This document shows, one piece after another, positions 54,119-64,000 of a stretch of DNA of 64,000 nt. This DNA is from Phaeoceros laevis. Its lineage: Eukaryota > Anthocerotophyta > Anthocerotopsida > Notothyladales. Both the position numbers and the translations under genes were made by a program. The DNA lies in NCBI GenBank assembly GCA_049999765.1, contig JBNGIQ010009273.1, positions 1 to 64,000 on the forward strand, in the 5' to 3' direction. Every line of letters begins with the position of its first letter. Positions within the stretch are counted from its first letter, which is position 1. Under the pieces are notes generated by a model that had not been told where the DNA came from, made no database searches, and saw only the letters and a list, made by a program, of their open reading frames with translations.

Positions 54119-56655
54119 TCAAGCAAGCTGGCTTGGCAATGGGATACTGGGCTGAGGCTATATCTACGGCCAACTACCTTTATAATCGGCTACCAGGCAA
54201 GTCTTCAAGTGGTAAGACACCTTATGAAATTTGGTGTGGTAGAAAACCTACTGTGCAGAATCTCCGAGTTTTTGGGTCTCCTGCTTACGCATTTGTCGCA
54301 AAGGAAAAACGCCTGCACATGAAGCTATCTGACAGGGCCGTTAAGCTTGTGTTTATTGGATACACTGATGGTGTTAAAGCCTACAAGTTATTCGACCCTG
54401 TTACTCATCGAGTTCAGCATGCTAGAACTGTAGTTTTTGATGAGGCTTTACTACTTGGAGGACAGCAACCTGCTGTCCCCTCTGCTACAACCACTGAGGA
54501 CTTACCTGGAGAAGTGGCGACATTCGATCTTTCTTCGCATAGTATTCCACAGTCTTCGGAGCTCCTGGATATTCCCTGTGAAGAGGAGGAAGAGGCATTA
54601 GTGGACGTTCAGGATGTTGAGCACATAGAAGCATCCCAGGAAAATCAGGAGGCTGGTGTTGAGCACTTAGCTGCACCACACGTGTTAGCTGATGATACTC
54701 CCGAGGATATGCATGTGGATGGACTGCACGCAGCTGATGTGCTGGATGCACCAATCATTCCGCCTATATCCTCTCGGCCTACACGTACCAGATCCGCACC
54801 TGCCTACTTTGACCCTGGCGACTGGACAAGTAGGCACAGTCGCACTGACTGGTCTATTGGGCATGCCACAACCTCGGCTCTTCCAGCATTTGACGATACT
54901 GAGGAGCCAGTGGGGGATACTTACACTTCTGAAGAAGACGACAATGTCTCGGCGCTGCTGGTGGCTTTACAAGGAGTACCTGTTTCAACCTTCACAAGTG
55001 AGGAAGCACAGGCCCTGGCAATGGCGATGACAACTCCCCCAGATCCCACAAGTATGCGTGAGGCATATACTGGACATGACAGCAAACAATGGAAGCAAGC
55101 AATACAGGAGGAGTATGATTCCTTACTTGAAAATGGCACCTGGTCTCTGCAGAAGTTGCCACCTGGACGCAAGGCCATCTCGAATAAATGTGTTTTCAAA
55201 ACAAAGTTCAACGCAGATGGTACCATTGCCCGTTACAAGGCGAGGCTTGTTGTGCGAGGGTTTTCTCAGAGGTATGGAGAAGATTATTTCGAAGCCTTCG
55301 CCCCTGTTGTTAAGTTTCCAACTTTGCGCCTTGTAATGGCCCTTGTTGCACATAGCAACTTAGATCTTCACCAAATGGATGTGAAGACCGCCTTCCTCCA
55401 CGGTACACTGGAGGAGGAGATTTATATGGCCCAGCCAGAGGGCTACATTCAACCTGGCAAGGAGGATATGGTCTGTAAGTTACATAAGACTATATATGGG
55501 CTTAAACAAAGCCCTAGGGCTTGGCACACAAGAATTGACACTTTCTTACTGAAATGCGGCTTTACGAAAGGAACAGCAGATTCAAACTTCTATGTGTTAA
55601 GGCGCAAGGATGCTTATCTGTTGCTCTTGGTCTATGTAGACGACTTGATCATTTCCACTGGACCTGGCACCTTGCTGCAAACAATAAAGAATCTCCCAAG
55701 ATCAGAGTTTGACATGACAGACATAGGAGAATTGAAGTGGTGTCTTGGAGTGGAGGTCACAAGAGACAGGAAGGTTGGGACATTGACGTTATCTCAAAAG
55801 AAGTACATAGACGACAGTCTCAAGAGATTCCACATGGCTGATGCACATGGTACAAGCACTCCCTTGACATCGGGTGTTAGACTTTCCAAAGAGCAGTGTG
55901 CAAAGACAGAAGCGGAAAAGCTTGCAATGAGCCGGATACCTTATAAGCAGGCTGTGGGGACGCTTATCTACCTGCAGTGCCTCACCAGAGCCGATATTTC
56001 TTTCGCTGTTCACGTAGTCTCACAATTTCTGTCCGACTATGGCCAAGATCATTGGGTTCAGGTGAAGCGTATCTTCAGGTACCTGAAACAAACCATCAGT
56101 TATAGCATTGTCTATCATGCATCGGATAAGAAGCAGCTAGAACTGGTAGGCTTTTGTGATAGCGATTGGGCGGCTGATCCTGATAGCAGGAAATCAGTTG
56201 CAGCATATATCTTCATGCTGGGCAACGCTCCCTTATCCTGGTCATGTAAGAAGAACAATAATATCTGTCTATCTAGCACAGAGGCGGAATATAAAACTTT
56301 GACAGTTGCCGCTAAGGAAGCTATTTGGGACAGACGTTGCCTCGAAGATGCAAGACAGAAGCAAGAGAGACCCACGGTTCTTCACTGTGACAACCAGGGC
56401 GCAATTGCGCTTGCTGGCAATCCGGTGTTTCATGCCCGCACGAAGCACATTGAAGTGCACCACCATTTCGTGCGGGAAGCTGTGACGAATGATGAGATCC
56501 TGTTGCAGTATGTGAGTACCTCAGAGAACCCTACAGACCTACTGATCAAGTCTCTGACGAGCGAGGTTCACCTCCGACACTACATCAAGCTTGGGTATCT
56601 GCCAGCAAATCACAAGCCAAGCAAGGGTGAGACTAGCTCTAGGCAGAAAAACTAG
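54115..56655 (+). pseudogene. copia integrase C-terminus, RT and RNase H
   Basis: An 846-residue open frame. Integrase end KTPYEIWCGRKPTVQNLRVF, a variable acidic linker (residues about 120-290), RT with RYKARLVVRGFSQRYGEDYF, QMDVKTAFLHGTLEEEIYMA and the catalytic LLLVYVDDLIIS, then RNase H CDSDWAADPDSRKSVAAYIF, STEAEYKTL and HCDNQGAIAL, ending HIEVHHHFVRE. The frame is intact over the whole RT-RNase H, so decay is light here. Confidence 0.95.
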
Positions 56656-57270
56656 CATACTATTTTCTAGGGTGACAGAACGTACCTGCACCACCATGCT
56701 ATGCACAGTCAACACGCCAGAACCTCACTATCTGGCACTGCACAGCACAAACACGTTCACAAGCACCTCACTCGTCAGAATCACATCAAGCAAGAGGGAT
56801 GCAACTTGCCTGAGAAGGAGGGAGAGCTGGCGCACCATAGAAGTTTGTGTTGCCAGAGGTAGGACTGGAGTGAACACAATTCCGCTTCATCCTGAGACCT
56901 GTCCTCCTGCACACAAAGCTGGCGGGTGCCCAATTCTCCCCTGCACAGTGCAGTTGGCATCCTTGGTTGCTTCCAGCTGGTAGAAGCCTACGGCGCACAA
57001 GTGGTAGGTATTGGCACTCTGAATAGGAGAAGAAATCATCTGCACAGACTGCCGATGCAGAAACTGCCATGGAGAGCGCGGGGAAATCCCGCTCGACTTC
57101 AAGTTCAGCAACGTATGTCTCCATGCGTCCAAGGTAAACTCCCAGCCGGGCATGCAACAGACGCAGAAGCCGGGCGATCAAACTCCACAGCGGCAGAAGC
57201 AGCAGCGCAATCGCCATCGAGCAGTAAGCCGGCGGCGGAAGAATGAAGTGAAGTAAAGATCGAGTGGGGG
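56656..57270 (+). other. copia 3' untranslated region with polypurine tract
   Basis: About 600 bases between the pol stop and the right LTR. GATCGAGTGGGGG (57258-57270) directly before the LTR is the polypurine tract for plus-strand priming. No further gene is seen; short ORFs lack motifs. Confidence 0.75.
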
Positions 57271-57516
57271 TGTTGGAGATTTAGGGCTAGGGTAGCATTT
57301 CGTTTATTCGATCCATAACTTATACATAGGTATCCAGGGTTAGTTAACCCATGACTATAGATACATTGGTTAGGCAGTTATTAGTTAATAACTGCCAAGA
57401 TACCAACTGCCACTTCGTGTGGCATGTAAGTCACCTTCGTGTGACACACAATCTAATTCATTATCTATCTGAGCACTTCTCTCTCACGCGCGTGCGCCTA
57501 ATCTCTGTTTACAGCA
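57271..57516 (+). repeat. copia right LTR (246 bp)
   Basis: TGTTGGAGATTTAGGGCTAG to CTGTTTACAGCA, aligned end to end with the left LTR. Followed by the TSD TACAC (57517-57521). Confidence 0.96.
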
Positions 57517-57644
57517 TACACAAGAAACAGTGTGCACAAACATGAACGTGCCAAAATGAGAAACCGTGAACCCCTAACAGAAGCATAAACATGAACTAGT
57601 GCACACATGGCAGGAGCAAGTTGGCAATGGAGGTTGTGACTGAC

Positions 57645-58375
57645 CTGCAACATATCCAAGAAGTGGATGGCGCATACACTGTATGTTTTGGGAGCCGTCT
57701 GCTGTTGCTTGGTGTCCTTCATGTTTGAAGATGGCCTGCTTTCAAGTTCCCAAAACTGCAGCACAGTATTGTCCTTCACATAAACTGACAAGCAGTTTGA
57801 GCGGTTCTTCCTTCCTTGGCCTAGAAACAAGATATGCTCTCCAGGCGTGACAACAGCCCGGACCTGCAGAGCTCTGGTAATGACCTGCCTATCTACTCCA
57901 CAAGCACAACCAAATGCGGAGGCCAAACCCTCATCCAGAATGTCATCGGAAACGAGGACATTGATGACTGTCCACCGAGTCTTCAAATTGGAAGTGACTT
58001 GCACTTTCTTGCACAGCATGCTCCATGGCAGACTTCATGTTCCTTCCCATCAATACTGCTACACGACGGTCCTTCTGGTCCAGAATTGAGGTAGGCTGGC
58101 AACCCTTCAGAAAGGGAAGCCGGGGAGAAGTGATCCAACACCATGGTTCTGATGTAGTTACACAACATCTTCATGGAACGCATGAACTGGTCACCTAATC
58201 CCTGGGCCCGTTGCCGTGCTTCTCGCTCACTACATAACCAATCACTGCCCCCTCTTTCCATCCAATCAGAGAGCAACCATCTCCTTGTCTCTTCAGGGCT
58301 GACATCATTTGAGACCTTGTCACCGACTTCCGCAAAGGCCATGGCCTCATTGTCATCGTAAGGGCCCCCATCAAC
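57645..58375 (-). pseudogene. exon B of the unknown gene
   Basis: Begins VDGGPYDDNEAMAFAEVGDK after a TGTGCTTGCAG acceptor. The first frame runs through MKMLCNYIRTMVLDHFSPAS and GLPAYLNSGPEGPSC. After a one-base change near 58010 it continues KVQVTSNLKTRWTVINVLVS, ILFLGQGRKNRSNCLSVYVK and KTYSVCAIHFLDMLQ at the GTCAGT donor. Balanced composition and the absence of stops on both sides of the single frameshift argue for genuine former coding sequence. No family recognised. Confidence 0.5.
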
Positions 58376-58691
58376 CTGCAAGCACACAAAGAGTTCACAT
58401 TAGGGAATATTTAGATGTGCTTGTGCCTACTAAATTGCATTGCATTGCATTGCGACTGCATTCTGCTTACACTGGCTTACACCGACTGGTTGGCGGCTAG
58501 CTACTTGGCCTCGGGTGAAATGGAAAACGCAGCGAAGGCTTAAGTTGGGAGTGCAATTAAAGATTCAAATAGCTTGGGCGTAGTGGAAAGAAAAGGATAG
58601 GCACATTAGGATATAAAGCGTAAATTTATACAAATTTGTGTCTAATATGAAAACGCGCAGAAATTCACTAAAAAAAAAAACACTGGCTTAC

Positions 58692-58733
58692 ACTGTAAGC
58701 CGCCACAACTTCTGCGTTTGCTTCATCGGTGAC
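58692..58733 (-). pseudogene. exon A of the unknown gene (14 codons)
   Basis: A 42-base exon between a CAGTTGTTTGCAG acceptor and a GTAAGC donor, coding VTDEANAEVVAAYS. Small, so supported only by its splice sites and position upstream of exon B. LINE-2 begins within about 20 bases on the other strand. Confidence 0.35.
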
Positions 58734-58750
58734 CTGCAAACAACTGGGAA

Positions 58751-60142
58751 ATGAGAGGAAGCAAAAGAACGAGCTCCGTAAAAACCGAAGCGGAGTCAAG
58801 CGGTGTGGTGGCGACTGGTCGAGGACCATCGCCCGCCCTCGTTGAGGGCGGGCAAGGACGCAGTTTATGGATTGATCTCAGGAATGCAAGCTATGCAGAA
58901 CAAGTGCCACAGGACCAACCAATGCGCGAGTCCACGTCCAGAGGTGATCCGAGCCACGATAATGTAGGGGGGTGGAATAGAGAATTGATGGAATTATTGA
59001 GTCAAAGCGGAGCAGAGTGTGCACCCAACAATCAGGCTTTGGAATCTATGGAGCTCCAATGTGGACAGATTCCTCCAGGGCTCGTAGGACCTGGAGTGGA
59101 AGATGAAGGTAACAACCTCCAGGCTCAATCACTAGTACGTACAGCAGGGCAAATTTCTAGCAAAACAGTGTTGCCTAGCAGAGCGTTGGGAGGGCAAAGA
59201 AGTAATGTGGTAGCAAGTCATACATGGAAGGCTAAGGAGTCTGGAGTTTTCAATATTCTGAACAATCGTGAAAGATAGGGCTACATAGGTGGGGATAGAT
59301 GAAGTAGAAGAGAAGAAGGTTCACCTATCATCCCCCTTGGAGCAGAAACGGAAATCGTAGATGATGAAGATGCCATCGTTACCTTCTCAAAGGAGCTGTT
59401 ATCCTCGGCAGTAAATGGAGCATTCCCAGCAGGGACTACTCTTGAGGAAATAGAGGAACATGTGGAGAAAGTCTTGCAAGTTAATCCGGTGAATATCCAT
59501 CCTAAGGAGGACAAAACATTTGTTATCAAGCTCGAGGATGAGGAGCAAGTTACAAAAATGCTGCAATCTGTCACCTTGTTCAAAGGAACTATGCCAACTG
59601 CTTTGGCTTTGTGGGATGAAGACAGCTCCGCAGTACAACAGGAGGCCAATAAGAGATTAGTTGTTGTAGAACTCCTAGGGCTAGGACTGCAGCACGTCAT
59701 GCTGGCTAAGAAGATGATAGAATCTATGGGTCAGATTGTAGAATGTCCCGACCTACCTACGGACCTCTACAAATCTAGGAAAATTTCATTCAAAGTGCTG
59801 GTTGATAGCTTACAGGATCTTCCGGAGAGAGTCAAAGTCAAGGTACCTGCACAGGGAAATCATGACTTCTATCAAAATTTCAATTATCCTGAGCTGCCAG
59901 TCAGATGCAAAGTCCGTGGCCACACAAACCACTTACAGAGTGCTTGTCCGCGACGCTTTCCCTGGAAGAAGACCTTGATAGGCGAAACTGAGCAGCCGGC
60001 AATTGCCCCCCTCCCGGGGTTCGAAGGTGGTAGAGTGGTTCAGGAGAAACAATTCCAATCTTGGGTCCAGGCGACCAATCAAGTGGGGAGGAGGCTCTTT
60101 CCAGAGTTAGAGTCATCTGACGTTACAGTTATGAAATCTTGA
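58751..60142 (+). pseudogene. LINE-2 ORF1 (DUF4283-like with degenerate zinc knuckle)
   Basis: First frame 58751-59278 has SLWIDLRNASYAEQVPQDQP, like the SYA..V start of plant LINE ORF1s. The second (59462-60142) has KTFVIKLEDEEQVTKMLQ and VECPDLPTDLYKSRK, a DUF4283-like RNA-binding pattern, and ends in VRCKVRGHTNHLQSACPRR, a CCHC knuckle whose second Cys is Arg. A stop and frame change lie between. ORF1 proteins bind LINE RNA. Confidence 0.72.
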
Positions 60143-60199
60143 GACGCAAGACAGTTGAATCTTCCTTCTGCACAACTTTGAAAGTAGCATTGTCTTCCC

Positions 60200-61500
60200 T
60201 TGCAGCTCCTCAGAGTTTCCAGATATGGCTGTCCTAATGAGGAACAGCTTTGGCTACAAGCCAGTAACAAAATCAGTAGCATGCTTCGACATGAATTTCC
60301 GAATCTTCGTGAAACTGAAGCAACGCAAGTGGTGCAACATACACATATGAGGCTTATAGCTCACATACTTGATGCTGTAACCACATATCTGTATTTTGTA
60401 GCGAGGATTGAAGTGTCCGAGGGATGGGATTCAAAGGGTGAAGATCCTGCCAATTGGATAGGAGAGCAGACAATACAGTCATGGGTCCAACAAGCAGCCC
60501 CTCGGGGGAAAAATAAATTGAGTCTCGCGTCCAAAATCATTCTTAGGATGCAGGCAGCAGACTTAGGCTGGAGACAGACAGGTCAATGCCGAATTTACCT
60601 GGGATCTGCCTTATGAAGGAGACAGAGTAGGTCTTCCTCTCAGAAGGCCCATCTAAGAATCAAAGGAAAAACGAAGAACAGCCCCACCCCCCAGCAGCTG
60701 AGGAGGTACCTAGTAATCAGAACGAGACAAGTGCATCAGACAACCTAGAGGTTGGAACGAAATGGACGAAGGTAGCGCGTAACAAGGCAGCAGTTAAGCT
60801 CACCCCTCGGGCGGTGAAGAAAATGCAAGAAGCCCTATTGGCAAGTAGGGAGGTTGTTCATGTCTTTGCATTCTGTACCACTCCAAAGACACAATACATG
60901 CTGTTAGATCATACTGGCACACTTAGCAGACTGATCCAAGTTACTCTCAAACCAGTAGAAGATCCTTTTTCGAGTATGATCCAAATTTTGATGGCATGCA
61001 ATGCAATGAGTGATCAGCTAGCAACGGAAATTTTGGAGTATAGCGCCCCTACTAAAATCGGCAACAAATACTGGATGGTTCTAGTGATGCAACCTGGACA
61101 AATTAACCGGCGTGGGATTTGGAAAAATTGGCACTGGCTTCTGAAAGATGCAGCCTTTGGAGAGTTACGAAAAACCACTGAAGAATTGACTGGGACACAA
61201 ATTTAGGAGGGAGGCGGCCTAACAGCTGCAGAGCTAGCTATGGGCCTCGCTTGGTTGGCAGGGAAGCCACATTCTGAAGCTGAACACATGATGCAACAAA
61301 TTGAAGTTAGACGCCAGCAGAAGGTCAGGACTGCAGAAATCACTCGCAACATTGCACAAGGGGAAGCAGGGCAGCATCCACACATCCAACATTCGCATGA
61401 TGCTTCTAATAAACCAAGGAATATCCAGACTTCCTGTATGGAACTCTTGAAAGCACAGGATTCAGCAAAACCCAGTCAGGATCATGCAGCCAGCCACTAA
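60200..61500 (+). pseudogene. LINE-2 further ORF1-like frames of unknown function
   Basis: Frames 60200-60616 (LRHEFPNLRETEATQVVQHT), 60814-61206 (FAFCTTPKTQYMLLDHTGTL) and 61240-61500 (MQQIEVRRQQKVRTAEITRN) follow ORF1 and precede the endonuclease. No known family. They may be the C-terminal half of an unusually long ORF1 or linker sequence. Confidence 0.5.
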
Positions 61501-61531
61501 CAAGTTTCCTTCTGATCGTTCCCAACAGACT

Positions 61532-62416
61532 CAAATTGTTTCCTAGAATGTTAGGGGTCTGGGCATGGATAACAAGTGGAGGATCGTACACTCCTTTAAG
61601 CATAGATGTAGCTGGGACGTTGTTTGTATACAAGAAACCAAGCAAGATGAAGGGAAGTTAGCTCGAAAGAAAGTGCCACTTATGGAAGGTGTGATTAAGT
61701 GGCTGCCATCATCTGCCACTAGGGGAGGTTTAGCCATGGCAGTTCATCCTTCCTTTGCTTCTCAGATTTTAGACTACGGAGAGGACAAGGAGGGTTGGGC
61801 TCAAACAGTTGGGGGGGGGGGGGGGGGTAGATGGTCCTACTCAGAAATGGTTCCAGTGGATAGTATTGCTAATTCCTATGGGGCCAATAGGCATTTGCAA
61901 CATCTAGGCCCCTTAATCTGAGCAGGGAAAACAAGCTTTATGGGACCGATTGGAGGATTCCCTTGATCGGAACATCAAATGGACACTATGTGGTGATTTT
62001 AATTTCATCGAGAGAGCAGAAGATAGGATAGGGGATGCAAATCCTTCTCAAACAGACGATTCTATAGAATGGCAAGTTTTTAGGGATACAGTAATGCAGG
62101 TGGAAGATCCCTGGATAATGTTGCCTGCCTACATGTCCCCTATATCTCTGAGATTCAGCCGCTCGAATAGCTTGGAGATTTAGCCGCTCACAAAGTAAGT
62201 AGGAGGTTGGATAGATTCTATGTTCCGTCTGAATGGAGGGATAGAGTAAAGCTCTATGCAATTATCCCTGGCACTATATTCTCGGATCACTCCCCTATCT
62301 TGCTCAATCTAGTCACATCAGTGGATGGCAGCAATATGTATACGGAGGATTTTAGAAGATTCTATAGGATGAACTTAGAGCTTCCAGGGTGGGATACTGT
62401 CAAGCAAACCATATAG
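61532..62416 (+). pseudogene. LINE-2 AP-type endonuclease
   Basis: The opening IVS-NVRGLG has a TAG (61544-61546) where plant LINEs have Trp. Then SWDVVCIQETKQDEGKL (catalytic Glu) and, after the poly-G frame break, KWTLCGDFNFIERAEDRIGD (catalytic Asp and Asn) and FSDHSPILLNL (catalytic His). A stop follows SNSLEI near 62180 where LINE-1 reads on. It nicks target DNA to prime reverse transcription. Confidence 0.85.
61811..61827. repeat. 17-base G homopolymer
   Basis: An uninterrupted run of 17 G inside the endonuclease frame. The reading frame is lost at this point. Length may be unreliable in assembly. Confidence 0.9.
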
Positions 62417-62419
62417 GGG

Positions 62420-64000
62420 TTGTGGAAGCAAAGAACCGAAATTTCTGGTTGCAATGGCTTCCAAACGCTGCTTGACCTGAACTCGAAAATTGCACAAATC
62501 TTCAGGAAGGCAGGGCACGACAAACGTCAGTTAGAAAAAGCAGACAAGGACCAATTGAGGGCTGACTACTCTAGGTTTCAAGCTGCTGTTGAAGAGTATG
62601 AAGAGGAAGCAGAGTTTAGAGAAGTGTCGTTCCAGATGGAAATGTTGGAATCCAAACAAGCAACTGGTTGGGCAAAACGTGCCCAACTGAAGTGGGCTCA
62701 AGAAGGGGACTTACCAAGAAAATTCTTCTTCTCTTCTATAAAGAAGTGACGTCACTCCTCTATTCTCCCAGTGTTCTCGCAGGTCCAGTTGCAGTAGGAC
62801 CGGTTTAAACACCAAAGCTTGAAACAACATGTGGTGGATTATTACAAGACTATTTTCCAAGCAGAGGCTAGACCCCCCCACTAGGAGCAACTTTGGCAGG
62901 AGACATATTCCTTATTCCCCGCCAAAGTGATAGCAGCGCAATGCACTGCCTTTGAAGTAGATTTTCAGGAAGAAGAAGTTCGTCGAGCTCTACAGGGTAT
63001 GCCGAAAGGGAAGAGTTCTGGTAAGGATGGCATTCCTCCGGAGTTTTACCTCTGGGGCTGGGATTTTGTCAAAGATATCCTAATGAGAAGCATCAAGGAA
63101 ATATGGCTGTTGGGCACGATGAGTGCTGACTTCAATGAAAGCTTGATCTCCCTCCTGCCGAAAGAAAATGCTCATTTGTCAGTTAAAAACTGGAGGCCTA
63201 TTTCTCTTCTCACAACCTTCTATAAGCTTCTAGCAAAAGTGCTGGCCAACAGGATCTCTCCCCACATGGACTCCTGAGTGAACCCAGAACAACGTGGATT
63301 CATTAAAGGTCGTTGCATCCTCGACAATCTCTTGTTGGTTAGGAGGCAAAATGGTGGCTGAACAGTGCACAGACCCCAGGTCTATTTCTGTCTCTTGACT
63401 TTAGTAAGGCTTACGACCGGGTTTCGTGGCCCTTCCTATAGAGATGCCATTGACAATATGGGTTCGGACCCAATTTCATCCGCTGGATCTGCATTCTGTC
63501 AGAAGATGCGGAGCAAGGATTATTGTCAATGGCGACATGACCGAACGTTTTGCAATTGGGAGATCAGTCAGGCAAGGCTGCCCTCTTGCCCCAGCTCTCT
63601 TTGTCCTGCTTACAAACTTCAGGATCTGGAGCGTAAAGAACACTCACATCAAGGGTGTGGAGGACCCCTTAGGAGAAGAAATTCGAGTGTCAAGCTTTGC
63701 TGACAACACGCTGATGCTCTCCCAGATCGACGACGAGTCCCTGGAAGCCTTGATGAAGGAGATCGAAACATTTGGGCTTCTCTCTGGCCTGATCGTTAAT
63801 TGGAATAAAACAATTATATTAGTCCTCAATTTCAATGGCACACTTCCGGACTGTGTTAGCCACATCAGGCAATTGGGGGTTGAGGAGTCTCATAAACATC
63901 TTGGAGTTCCTCTCATGCTAGATGATGAAAACGAAGCAATTGGCACAGCAATTATCAACCGATTCACAACAAAGGCTGTGAATCTGCAGATCATGCAACT
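62420..64000 (+). pseudogene. LINE-2 reverse transcriptase (runs off window)
   Basis: After a linker (GWAKRAQLKWAQEGDLPRKF), RT motifs appear in order: GKSSGKDGIPPEFYLWGWDF, SVKNWRPISLLTTFYKLLAK, then EQRGFIKGRCILDNLLLV, with PNVLQLGDQS and SSFADNTLMLSQ in shifted frames (63370-63760), and LNLQIMQ-like sequence at the very end. The catalytic box is FADN, as in LINE-1. Stops lie near 62747 and 63276, with frame changes after 63360. Confidence 0.88.

Larger units (their letters stand above)
50684..57516 (+). mobile_element. full-structure Ty1/copia retrotransposon
   Basis: LTRs of 250 and 246 bp (TGTTGGAG...ACAGCA), a PBS for initiator tRNA-Met, a leader of about 1 kb, gag, protease, integrase, RT, RNase H, a purine run before the right LTR and a 5-bp TSD are all in place, 6.8 kb in total. 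The LTRs differ by about six substitutions and one 4-bp gap, so insertion was not very recent. Gag-pol has a TAG at 52490, a one-base frame change near 54045, and replaced key residues (zinc knuckle Cys, integrase first Asp). It was autonomous at insertion and is now probably inactive. It sits in plausible intron sequence of a minus-strand gene. Confidence 0.96.
49511..58733 (-). pseudogene. unknown multi-exon gene split by a copia insertion
   Basis: Three exons are proposed on the minus strand, each with standard acceptors. Exon A is 58692-58733 (VTDEANAEVVAAYS, TTTGCAG acceptor, GTAAGC donor). Exon B is 57645-58375 (GCTTGCAG acceptor, GTCAGT donor) with one frameshift near 58010. Exon C is 49511-49711 (TTCACAG acceptor) ending at a TGA. 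The copia element with its TSD lies wholly in the intron between B and C. Exon B holds DNEAMAFAEVGDKVSND and DRQVITRALQVRAVVTPGEH. Exon C holds HPDTKIGQRSFERIKSLQER and NVCCYVYHVQM, a Cys/His stretch seen in repeat-associated proteins of unknown function. Whether A, B and C truly form one gene is inference from strand, spacing and splice sites. Confidence 0.45.
58751..64000 (+). mobile_element. LINE-2: non-LTR retrotransposon, continues past window end
   Basis: Order: ORF1 region (58751-60142), additional ORF1-like frames (60200-61500), AP endonuclease (61532-62320), linker (62420-62750), RT (62927 to end). It is related to LINE-1 throughout (for example GDFNFIERAEDRIGD against GDFNFIEKSEDRIGD, and GKSSGKDGIPPEFYLWGWDF against GKSPGKDGIPSEFYLWGWDF). 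Frames are broken by about ten stops and frameshifts, including a 17-G run (61811-61827). The 3' end lies outside the window. Confidence 0.9.

Overview
The window looks like nuclear DNA of a large-genome, seed-free land plant (a fern or lycophyte fits best; a bryophyte or streptophyte alga is not excluded). Reasons: one intron-split class I RSL/RHD6-type bHLH gene; a Ty1/copia element primed by initiator tRNA-Met; Ty3/gypsy, LINE and Penelope-like retroelements nested in each other; spliceosomal introns; and no bacterial-style operons. Most of the 64 kb is decayed repeat. There is one 100-N assembly gap (14663-14762).

Layout. 0-4.8 kb: minus-strand Penelope-like (PLE) RT remnants (copies A and E) around a LINE remnant (LINE-1). 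4.8-14.6 kb: gene-poor DNA with dispersed repeats, with PLE copy B between two diverged direct repeats. 14.6-18.4 kb: PLE copy C, the most complete, with a long N-terminal region of unknown function. 18.4-22.3 kb: mostly featureless. 22.4-25.5 kb: PLE fragment D, then a plus-strand Ty3/gypsy remnant (copy I) carrying part of a cytosine-C5 DNA methyltransferase upstream of RT. 26-32.3 kb: pyrimidine-rich putative leader and the five-exon bHLH gene, the only apparently intact host gene. 34.5-41.2 kb (minus): a second gypsy element (copy II) ordered gag, protease, C5 methyltransferase, RT, RNase H, integrase, PHD finger. 41.7-45.65 kb (minus): an intron-containing, decayed gene with a ParB-like domain and an N4/N6 amino-methyltransferase domain. 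47.2-49.5 kb: copia fragment and nested foldback elements. 49.5-58.7 kb (minus): exons of an unknown gene, split by a nearly complete Ty1/copia element (50684-57516: LTRs, PBS, PPT and a 5-bp TSD all visible). 58.75-64 kb (plus): LINE-2, related to LINE-1, running off the end.

Main points. The strongest candidates for something new are (1) the Ty3/gypsy family with a built-in DNA methyltransferase (motif IV reads GWECQ in both copies) and a PHD finger after the integrase, and (2) the ParB-like plus amino-methyltransferase gene beside it. Methyltransferase capture by retrotransposons has been reported in charophytes and dinoflagellates, so (1) would extend a known phenomenon; the PHD pairing and (2) I do not recognise from earlier work. 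All these copies carry stops or frameshifts, so they are fossils of an active family and not working genes. Many in-frame stops sit where a glutamine or arginine codon is expected (CAG to TAG, CGA to TGA), as deamination of methylated cytosine would produce.
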